Source: Pseudomonas sp. W4I3 (GTDB lineage: Bacteria > Pseudomonadota > Gammaproteobacteria > Pseudomonadales > Pseudomonadaceae). Taken from it: a stretch of 64,000 nt of DNA. Shown here one piece after another: positions 57,588 to 64,000 of the stretch; within the stretch, counting starts at the first letter, position 1, and every line of letters begins with the position of its first letter. A program made the position numbers and the translations under genes. The stretch covers positions 4,983,501-5,047,500 of the forward strand of contig NZ_JAUSXS010000001.1 of assembly GCF_030816195.1 (NCBI RefSeq), read 5' to 3'. The notes under the pieces are model-generated. The model did no database searches. It saw only the letters and a list, made by a program, of their open reading frames with translations, and was not told the DNA's origin.

Positions 57588-60295
57588 TGAACCGCCAGGT
57601 CACGGCGTCCACCTGCTGTTATTGCGGGGTGGGCTGCGGCGTGCTGATTGAGCATGACGGCACCCGGATTCTCGGCGTGCAAGGCGATCCGGACCACCCG
57701 GCCAACTTCGGCAAGCTGTGCAGCAAGGGCGCCAGCCTGCACCTGACCGGTGACCTCGACGCCCGCGCCCTCTACCCGCAATTGCGTTTGGGCAAAGGCA
57801 TGGCCCGCAGTCGCACGGACTGGGATACGGCGCTGGAACATGCCGCCAATGTGTTCGCCGCCACCATCGCCGAACACGGTCCCGACAGCGTGGCGTTCTA
57901 CATTTCCGGGCAACTGCTGACCGAGGACTACTACAGCTTCAACAAACTGGCACGGGCGCTGGTGGGCACCAACAATATCGACAGCAACTCACGGCTGTGC
58001 ATGTCATCGGCCGTGGTGGGCTATAAACGTAGCCTGGGCGCCGATGCGCCGCCGTGCAGCTATGAAGATCTGGAAACCAGCGACTGCGTGATGATCGTCG
58101 GCAGCAACATGGCCTACGCGCACCCGGTACTGTTCCGACGCCTGGAGGAAGCCAAGGCGCGACGGCCACACATGAAAGTGGTGGTGATCGACCCTCGGCG
58201 CACAGACACCTGCGATGTGGCCGACCTGCACCTGGCGATCTTGCCGGGGACGGACGTCGCGCTGTTCCATGGGATTTTGCATCTGCTGCTGTGGGAAGAC
58301 TGGATCGACCGCGATTTTATCCAGGCGCACACCGACGGCCTGGCCGAATTGAAGCGCCTGGTGCATGACTACACACCTCAGATGGTCACGCAGCTGTGCG
58401 GCATCAGCGTCGAGCAATTGCGCCTGTGCGCGCAATGGGTGGGCACCTCCAGCAGTTTTCTGTCGCTGTGGTGCATGGGGCTTAATCAATCCACCGCCGG
58501 CAGCGCAAAAAACAGCGCACTGATCAACCTGCACCTGGCCACCGGAACCATTGGCCGGCCAGGCTGCGGGCCGTTTTCCCTGACCGGCCAACCCAATGCC
58601 ATGGGCGGGCGCGAGACCGGCAGCTTGTCGAATTTGCTGCCTGGGCATCGCGACGCCGCCAACCCCGAACACCGCGCAGAAGTCGCCGCTTATTGGGGCG
58701 TCGATCAACTGCCCGCCACCACCGGCCTCACGGCGATCGAACTGTTCGAACATGTGCAGGCGGGCAAGATCAAAGCGCTGTGGATCGCCTGCACCAACCC
58801 TGCCCAATCATTGCCGGACCAGAATGCCGTGCGTGCCGCCTTGGCGACATGCCCTTTTGTGGTGCTGCAGGAAGCTTTTCGAACCACCGAGACCGCCGCC
58901 TACGCCGACCTGCTGTTGCCCGCCGCCAGTTGGGGTGAAAAGGAAGGCACCGTGACCAACTCCGAACGGCGTATTTCCCACGTGCGGCGCGCCATCAGCG
59001 CACCGGGAGAAGCGCGGCCGGACTGGGCGATTACGGTGGATTTCGCTCAACGCCTGGAGCGTCGCCTGCGACCAGGGCTGGGCAGCCTGTTTGCGTTTGA
59101 GCACCCTGCGCAGATTTTTGACGAATTCAAGCTGCTGACGCGCGACCGCGATTTGGATATGTCAGGCATCAGCCACGCCCTGCTCGACCGACTCGGCCCG
59201 CAGCAGTGGCCGTTCCCCATGGGCGCGCAAGCCGGGACGCCGCGGCTCTACGTCGACGGTATTTTCCCCACCGAAAATGGCCGCGCGCAGTTTGTCGCCG
59301 ACCCCTATCGCGCCGCCAAGGAACAGCGTGACGCACGCTTTCCGCTAACCCTGATCACCGGCCGCCTGCGCGACCAATGGCACGGCATGAGCCGCACCGG
59401 CACGGCGGCGCAGTTGTTCGGACATGTCAGCGAGGCGCTGTTGAGCCTGCATCCTGACGAGTTGCGCCGTCACCGCTTCAAGGAAGGCGATCTGGTCAGC
59501 CTGAAAAGTCGTCGAGGCCATGTGGTGGTGGCGGTCACCAGCGATGACAGCGTGCGTCCTGGCCAAGCGTTTCTGCCGATGCATTGGGGCGACCGTTTTC
59601 TCAAAGGCGGCGTCAACGTACTCACCCAGCCCGCGTTCGATCCGTTGTCCAAACAGCCGGAACTCAAACACAGCGGTGTACGCCTGGAAGCGGTGCAACT
59701 GCCGTGGCAGCTGTTCGCGCTGATCGAGGGCGACGTGCAGCGGCATTTCGAAGCCCTGCGTCCGCTCTGTGAGGGGTTTGCCTATGTCAGCCTGAGCCTG
59801 TGCGGCCGTGAGCGACCCGCGCTGCTGGTACGCGCAGCCCATACCGAAGCACCCGACCTGACGTTATTGAACCGCATCGACGAGTTGCTGGGGCTCAATG
59901 ATGGCCCGGTGATGGCTTATGACGACCCGCGCCGCTCCATCGGTAAACGCGTGAAAATCGAGAAAGGCCGCATCACCGCGTTACGCCTGGCCGGCGAAAC
60001 CCTTGCCCGTCATTGGCTGCAAAGCCTCTGGCTGGAAGGCCGTGCCGACGATCAACTGCGCCGCTGGCTGTTGGCGCCTTTGAGCGCGCCACCCGGAGGC
60101 GCGGCAGCCGGCACCAAGGTGCTGTGCAATTGCAAAAACGTCAGCGAAAGCGCGGTGTGCGCCGGGATTGCCCGCGGCCTGGACCTGAATGGACTCAAAC
60201 AGGAATTGGAATGCGGTACGCAATGCGGTTCCTGCGTGCCAGAAATCAAACGTCTTTTGGCCGCCAGCACGCAGCCAATCGCAATCAGTGTGTGA
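57587..60295 (+). CDS. nasC: Assimilatory nitrate reductase, molybdopterin and Fe-S protein
   Basis: NasC reduces nitrate to nitrite in the cytoplasm. The 902-residue protein has an N-terminal [4Fe-4S] motif (CCYCGVGCGVLIEHDG with NFGKLCSKG), the bis-MGD molybdopterin domains of the DMSO-reductase family, a C-terminal dinucleotide-binding domain (about residues 570-710) and a BFD-like [2Fe-2S] domain at the end (CNCKNVSESAVCAG, CGTQCGSCVPE). This domain set is typical of the single-chain bacterial enzyme, which gets electrons from a reductase or ferredoxin. It starts at ATG 57587, overlapping the nirD stop. Confidence 0.95.
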   Translation: MNRQVTASTCCYCGVGCGVLIEHDGTRILGVQGDPDHPANFGKLCSKGASLHLTGDLDARALYPQLRLGKGMARSRTDWDTALEHAANVFAATIAEHGPDSVAFYISGQLLTEDYYSFNKLARALVGTNNIDSNSRLCMSSAVVGYKRSLGADAPPCSYEDLETSDCVMIVGSNMAYAHPVLFRRLEEAKARRPHMKVVVIDPRRTDTCDVADLHLAILPGTDVALFHGILHLLLWEDWIDRDFIQAHTDGLAELKRLVHDYTPQMVTQLCGISVEQLRLCAQWVGTSSSFLSLWCMGLNQSTAGSAKNSALINLHLATGTIGRPGCGPFSLTGQPNAMGGRETGSLSNLLPGHRDAANPEHRAEVAAYWGVDQLPATTGLTAIELFEHVQAGKIKALWIACTNPAQSLPDQNAVRAALATCPFVVLQEAFRTTETAAYADLLLPAASWGEKEGTVTNSERRISHVRRAISAPGEARPDWAITVDFAQRLERRLRPGLGSLFAFEHPAQIFDEFKLLTRDRDLDMSGISHALLDRLGPQQWPFPMGAQAGTPRLYVDGIFPTENGRAQFVADPYRAAKEQRDARFPLTLITGRLRDQWHGMSRTGTAAQLFGHVSEALLSLHPDELRRHRFKEGDLVSLKSRRGHVVVAVTSDDSVRPGQAFLPMHWGDRFLKGGVNVLTQPAFDPLSKQPELKHSGVRLEAVQLPWQLFALIEGDVQRHFEALRPLCEGFAYVSLSLCGRERPALLVRAAHTEAPDLTLLNRIDELLGLNDGPVMAYDDPRRSIGKRVKIEKGRITALRLAGETLARHWLQSLWLEGRADDQLRRWLLAPLSAPPGGAAAGTKVLCNCKNVSESAVCAGIARGLDLNGLKQELECGTQCGSCVPEIKRLLAASTQPIAISV

Positions 60296-60304
60296 GGCAA
60301 AAAC

Positions 60305-61048
60305 ATGAGCGCAAAAGTTTGGCTGGTAGGCGCAGGGCCTGGTGATCCGGAGTTGCTCACCCTCAAGGCGGTAAGGGCGCTGCATGAAGCGGATGTGGTG
60401 CTGATCGACGACCTAGTCAACCCGGCAGTGCTGGAACACTGTGGCGATGCGCGAGTGATCACCGTGGGCAAACGCGGCGGCTGTCGCTCAACGCCGCAGG
60501 ACTTCATTCACCGCCTGATGCTGCGCTATGCACGCCAGGGCAAATGCGTGGTGCGGCTTAAAGGGGGTGACCCGTGCATTTTCGGCCGGGGCGGCGAGGA
60601 AGCAACGTGGCTGCGCGAGCATGGGATCGAGGTGGAGTTGGTCAATGGGATCACTTCAGGGCTGGCCGGGGCGACCAATTGCGATATCCCGTTGACGTTG
60701 CGCGGTGTGAGCCGGGGCGTGACGCTGGTCACGGCGCATACCCAGGATGACAGCAGCCTGAACTGGCGCGCACTGGCTGAAGGGGGAACGACGCTGGTGG
60801 TGTATATGGGCGTGGCCAAGCTGGAAGAGATTCGCCAACAGTTGCTGGAAGGCGGCATGGCTGCGGATATGCCGGTCGCGATGATCGAAAATGCGTCGTT
60901 GCCCGAGCAGCGCGAATGCCGCAGCGACCTCGCCTCGATGCATGAAGACGCACGGGCTTTTGCACTGAAGAGCCCGGCAATCCTGGTGATCGGCCGTGTT
61001 GCCAGCGCGACTCAGATGGCTTGCGTCACGGCGGCGGCCAGCGCCTGA
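60305..61048 (+). CDS. cobA: Uroporphyrinogen-III C-methyltransferase
   Basis: This 247-residue SUMT makes precorrin-2 from uroporphyrinogen III, the route to the siroheme of NirB. Typical motifs are WLVGAGPGDPELLTLKA (residues 6-22), VRLKGGDPCIFGRGGEE and VVYMGVAKLEEI. Ending the nir-nas operon, it provides extra siroheme when nitrite reductase is made. It starts 9 bases after nasC. A bidirectional terminator follows. Confidence 0.94.
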   Translation: MSAKVWLVGAGPGDPELLTLKAVRALHEADVVLIDDLVNPAVLEHCGDARVITVGKRGGCRSTPQDFIHRLMLRYARQGKCVVRLKGGDPCIFGRGGEEATWLREHGIEVELVNGITSGLAGATNCDIPLTLRGVSRGVTLVTAHTQDDSSLNWRALAEGGTTLVVYMGVAKLEEIRQQLLEGGMAADMPVAMIENASLPEQRECRSDLASMHEDARAFALKSPAILVIGRVASATQMACVTAAASA

Positions 61049-61063
61049 GGCAAATCGCAGGCG

Positions 61064-61094
61064 AAAAAAAGCCCGGCCTAAGCCGGGCTTTTTT
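61064..61094. terminator. Bidirectional terminator between cobA and oprF
   Basis: AAAAAAA-GCCCGGC-CTAA-GCCGGGC-TTTTTT, with a perfect 7-base GC stem and A/T runs on both sides, serves both convergent genes. Confidence 0.95.
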
Positions 61095-61109
61095 GTGAAG
61101 CTCGGCTAA

Positions 61110-62090
61110 TTACTTAGCTTGAGCTTCAACCGCTGCTTCTACGCGACGGTTAACAGCGCGACCAGCTTCAGTTGCGTTGTCAGCAACTGGGCGGGATTCG
61201 CCGTAACCTACGGAAGTGATGCGGCTAGGAGCTACGCCATCTTTAACCAGGACTTGCTTAACAGCGTCAGCACGACGCTGGGACAGCTTCTGGTTGTAAG
61301 CGTCTGGACCTACGGAGTCAGTGTGACCAGCAACTTCTACGTTGGTGTCTGGGTACTGAGCCATGAAGTCGGCCAGGTTTTTAACGTCGCCGTAGCTGTT
61401 AGGCTTAACAACGGACTTGTCGAAGTCGAACTTAACGTCCAGCTCAACACGAACAACCTGAGCAACCGGAGCTTCTGGCTCTGGAACTGGCTCTGGAGCT
61501 GGTGCTGGGGTAGGAGCTGGAGCAGCTGCGCCAGCGTTACCGCCGAAGTTCACACCCAGGCCGACCAGTGCGGAGTAGTCCCACTTGCCGTTGTCCAGAC
61601 CGTAGTCAGCTTCAACACCGGCACGAGCGTACAGGTTATTGGTGAAGTAGTACTTCACGCCGGTACCGATGGTAGCGAAAGTAGTCTGATCGCGACCGCT
61701 GTGACCGTCAGCTTGCACGTTGGTACGGCTCTGGTGGCCGAAACCGCCTTCAACGTATGGACGCAGGCTGTCAACGCCAGCTTGACCGAAGTGATATTGG
61801 GCAACCAGGCTGCCGGTATCACCTTTGATTTTCTGGCTACCAGTACCGTCGTTCGAACGGGTGTGGTTAGTCTTGTCGTAGGACAGGTTCAAGGACAGGT
61901 CGTCGGTCAAGAAGTAACCGATGCGAGCGCCAGGATTGAAGCCGTCTTCGATGTGCTTGACGCTATCGTTGTACTGCTTCTTGTAGAACAGCTCGCCTTC
62001 AACTGCGCCTTGGCCTTGTGCCAGAACGCCGAAAGAAGTAGCGGCAATAAGAGAACCAATGGCCAAGCCCAAGGTGTTTTTCAGTTTCAT
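61110..62090 (-). CDS. oprF: Major outer-membrane porin OprF (OmpA family)
   Basis: OprF is the main structural porin that links outer membrane and peptidoglycan and takes part in envelope stress signalling. The 326-residue protein has a signal peptide (cleavage after VLA, residue 24), an 8-strand beta barrel (about 25-190), a Pro/Ala/Glu linker (PAPTPAPAPEPVPEPEAPVA) and a C-terminal OmpA peptidoglycan-binding domain with VEVAGHTDSVGPDAYN and LSQRRADAVKQVL. Unlike the P. aeruginosa protein, no cysteine pair is visible in the linker. It is downstream of sigX, its known sigma factor, 107 bases apart. Confidence 0.97.
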   Translation of the reverse strand: MKLKNTLGLAIGSLIAATSFGVLAQGQGAVEGELFYKKQYNDSVKHIEDGFNPGARIGYFLTDDLSLNLSYDKTNHTRSNDGTGSQKIKGDTGSLVAQYHFGQAGVDSLRPYVEGGFGHQSRTNVQADGHSGRDQTTFATIGTGVKYYFTNNLYARAGVEADYGLDNGKWDYSALVGLGVNFGGNAGAAAPAPTPAPAPEPVPEPEAPVAQVVRVELDVKFDFDKSVVKPNSYGDVKNLADFMAQYPDTNVEVAGHTDSVGPDAYNQKLSQRRADAVKQVLVKDGVAPSRITSVGYGESRPVADNATEAGRAVNRRVEAAVEAQAK

Positions 62091-62197
62091 CCGTTAAATC
62101 CCCATCTGGTGATTGTAAAGCAGTCCCACAAACCGGGGGACAACTCGGCGACAAGTCTAACAGAACTTGCCTACACGTAAGAGATATTTGCTACGCA

Positions 62198-62788
62198 CTA
62201 AGTTTCAGTCTCGCCCGCAAATTTCTCACGTAATTTATCAAGAGCACGTTTGTAACGCATCTTTGTAGCACTCAAGCCCATATGCATGATGTCAGCGATC
62301 TCCTGAAATTCCAATTCTGCGACGAAACGTAGCACCAGAATTTCACGGTCAATCGGGTTCACATGCACCAGCCAGCGATCGAGTCCGCCCTTTTCCTCGG
62401 GTGCCGGCGCCTTTTCTTCAGACGCTTCCTCAAGGGGGTCCAGACTCAAGGCGTCCATCAAGCGACGCTTTCGCCGTTCCTTCCGATACTGCGTGATGCA
62501 CTCGTTGTACGTGATGCTGTAGAGCCAGGTCTTGAACTTCGATTTGCCCTCGAAGTTCTTGAGGCCATACAGCACCTTGAGCATCACTTCCTGACAGACA
62601 TCGTCCGCATCTCTATCGTTCCCTAAATACCTTGAACAAACGTTGAACAGAGTGCGTTGATATCTGCGCATTAATTCTTCGTACGCGCGTGTTACGTGAA
62701 ACAGCTCCGTGTGCGAACGCGCGACCAGCTCCTCATCAGAGAGCTCACGGGGGTCATAGCGCGTGGACAGCGTTTGGGCTTTATTCAA
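62198..62788 (-). CDS. sigX: ECF sigma factor SigX
   Basis: SigX directs transcription of oprF and of membrane fluidity and c-di-GMP genes in Pseudomonas. The protein has sigma region 2 (YQRTLFNVCSRYLGNDRDAD, DVCQEVMLKVLYGL) and region 4 (NPIDREILVLRFVAELEFQE, IADIMHMGLSATKMRYKRAL). A TTG at 62788 gives 196 residues starting NKAQTLSTRYDP, the length of the P. aeruginosa protein. The frame continues 13 codons further to an ATG at 62827, so the start is not certain. It belongs to the cfrX-cmpX-sigX-oprF cluster. Confidence 0.94.
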   Translation of the reverse strand: MNKAQTLSTRYDPRELSDEELVARSHTELFHVTRAYEELMRRYQRTLFNVCSRYLGNDRDADDVCQEVMLKVLYGLKNFEGKSKFKTWLYSITYNECITQYRKERRKRRLMDALSLDPLEEASEEKAPAPEEKGGLDRWLVHVNPIDREILVLRFVAELEFQEIADIMHMGLSATKMRYKRALDKLREKFAGETET

Positions 62789-62875
62789 AACAAGTCGTGC
62801 CGGCAGTCGGGTCAATGTCCGCTGCAACCCGGTAAGCCGGGTTTGCGGCGGCGTACATTAGCAGGGTTTGCCGGA

Positions 62876-63701
62876 TTAGCGGCTACTGACCTGCTGCTCC
62901 AGGAGAATCCGGTTCGACAGCGACACCAGCTCTCCCTCATCGGTCAGCACCGTCGTCTTGACTGTGCCGATCTCCTCGATTTGCCCTTCGACCTCGCCCA
63001 CACGCACCTGTTGCCCAACCTGATACAACTCACGCACATAGATTCCCGCAAGAATCTGACCGGCAATTTCCCGGCTTCCGAGGCCCATGGCCAATGCAAC
63101 GGCCAGACCAACGGTAATCAAAACGATCACGATAACGTGGTTCAGCAGGTCAGTCTTGACCTCCAACTGGCTGATCGCGACCGAAATACTGATGATGATC
63201 ACCAGTCCCTGGGCAATTCGCCCCAGGCCTGCCGCATAGTCCAGCCCGACGCCTTCGGCGGCTCCGCGCACCAGGCCATTGGCCAATTGCGCGAGCAAAA
63301 CACCTACCAGCAACACCAGCGCGCCGCCGAAAACCTTCGGCAAATACAGTGCCAGCATGTCGAGCGTAGCTGAAACTCGCTCAAGTCCAAGGGACTGAGC
63401 CGCAGAAACCAGAAAAATAAGTAGAACGAACCAATAGACGATCTTGCCGACCAGCGTAGAAATCGGCACTTGCAAACCCTGCGCGCCCCAGCAGCTTGGT
63501 CAGGCCGGTGCCGGCCATCAGGCGATCGAGCCCGAGTTTGGCGAGCAATTTGGACAGCAGGGTGTCGAGCAGCTTGGCCACGACAAAGCCGAGCAATACC
63601 AGGACCAGGGCACCAAACAGGTTGGGAATGAAATTCGCCACCTTGGTCCACAATGCGGTCATTGCGGTGACCAGGCTCTGGGTCCAGAGATCAAGTTCCA
63701 T
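62876..63701 (-). pseudogene. cmpX: Mechanosensitive-channel-like membrane protein CmpX, frameshifted
   Basis: CmpX is a cytoplasmic-membrane protein linked to SigX activity and membrane tension. The N-terminal part (from ATG 63701, MELDLWTQSLVTAMTALWTK onward with one helix) is in one frame down to about 63476. The rest (VPISTLVGKIVYWFVLLIFL through the MscS-like EIAGQILAGIYVRELY to 62876) is in another. The break is at AAA 63474-63476 on the plus strand; with AA the frame would read LGRAG-LQVPIS and be whole. A single-base insertion, real or from sequencing, is the simplest reading. The cfrX stop and the cmpX start are 2 bases apart. Confidence 0.85.
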
Positions 63702-63703
63702 AT

Positions 63704-63949
63704 TCAATCAGCCTTATCAGCAGTGCGAGCAAGAGGTTTTCTACGGGAAACCGGCGATACATGGGCCGAACCGTTGTTCAGGGCCATCATCAACGCCGGG
63801 ACCCAGCGCCCGAGCAGGCCGAACAGGTCACCCGCCCCAACCTGACGGTTGGCGGTTTTCAGTACGCGGCCCAGGCAAGCGTCGTCATCACGGTTGGATG
63901 GCGAAGCATTGAGCATGTCACGCAAAGACTGTTCGAACGGATCGTGCAT
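63704..63949 (-). CDS. cfrX: Small protein CfrX, conserved in the sigX cluster
   Basis: This 81-residue protein of unknown function lies upstream of cmpX and sigX in Pseudomonas. It has a weakly hydrophobic segment (LFGLLGRWVPALMMAL, about residues 42-57) that could touch the membrane, and a basic tail. ATG 63949 (MHDPFEQSLRDMLN) is chosen with GAGAGG upstream. The next 50 bases to the window end hold nothing I recognise. Confidence 0.85.
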   Translation of the reverse strand: MHDPFEQSLRDMLNASPSNRDDDACLGRVLKTANRQVGAGDLFGLLGRWVPALMMALNNGSAHVSPVSRRKPLARTADKAD

Positions 63950-64000
63950 AGAGACCTCTCGCAAGTGATTTAAAAGACGAGGGTAAATTTCATCGGGTCA

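Noticed and set aside
1..64000. CRISPR arrays, tRNA or rRNA genes, replication origin
   Set aside because: No regularly spaced direct repeats, no tRNA-like cloverleaf segments and no DnaA-box cluster were noticed on reading both strands by eye.

Overview
The window is a stretch of chromosome from a fluorescent Pseudomonas, most likely the P. fluorescens group. The evidence is the protein content (Anr, OprF, SigX, CfrX and fused RlmKL, all of Pseudomonas type), the high GC content and the fluorescent-pseudomonad REP palindromes of the type GTGGGAGGGGGCTTGCCCCC. Gene order largely follows blocks known from P. aeruginosa, joined here in a different arrangement. No tRNA or rRNA gene, CRISPR array or prophage was seen. 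The 4.5S SRP RNA gene lies near 19.1 kb.

Layout. 1-6.2 kb is a microaerobic block: 5'-truncated ccoI, ccoS, a small membrane protein, hemN behind a perfect Anr box, and anr itself. 6.2-12.5 kb carries apt, an acyl-CoA dehydrogenase, recR, an MDR oxidoreductase, ybaB and dnaX. 12.6-20.6 kb is an accessory stretch: a solute-binding protein, a DMT exporter with a divergent LysR regulator, a muramidase with a periplasmic partner, an orphan SF1 helicase, ffs and a zinc metallopeptidase. A complete IS3-family element (20683-21906) sits inside a REP doublet. 22-29.7 kb carries ligA, zipA, smc and a GntR regulator. 30-38.5 kb is a purine catabolism block (xdhABC, guaD, a second GntR, a BenE-type transporter). 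38.5-47.3 kb holds yggL, dacB, a membrane diguanylate cyclase, rlmKL, rmf with a structured leader, and pyrD.

47.3-49.6 kb holds remnants of an SPI-1 (Inv/Mxi/Spa) type III secretion system: a HilA-like winged-helix protein, an IagB-like transglycosylase, the C-terminal SpoA domain of SctQ/SpaO, and an InvG-like secretin without its channel domain. No export apparatus is present.

49.6-61.1 kb is a complete nitrate assimilation system: nasS-nasT, nasA, a phosphatase/kinase fusion, nirB, nirD, nasC, cobA. Three of its transcription units (nasS, nasA, nirB) each show the same layout: a sigma-54 -24/-12 promoter, two hairpins with six-base loops that have A at position 1 and G at position 4 (the ANTAR target motif), and an intrinsic terminator that overlaps the second hairpin. 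All three share the core GACAAAGRCGTC. I infer that nitrate, sensed by NasS, frees NasT to antiterminate all three units, its own included, under sigma-54 nitrogen control.

61.1-64 kb is the oprF-sigX-cmpX-cfrX cell-envelope stress cluster. Here cmpX is broken by a one-base frameshift.
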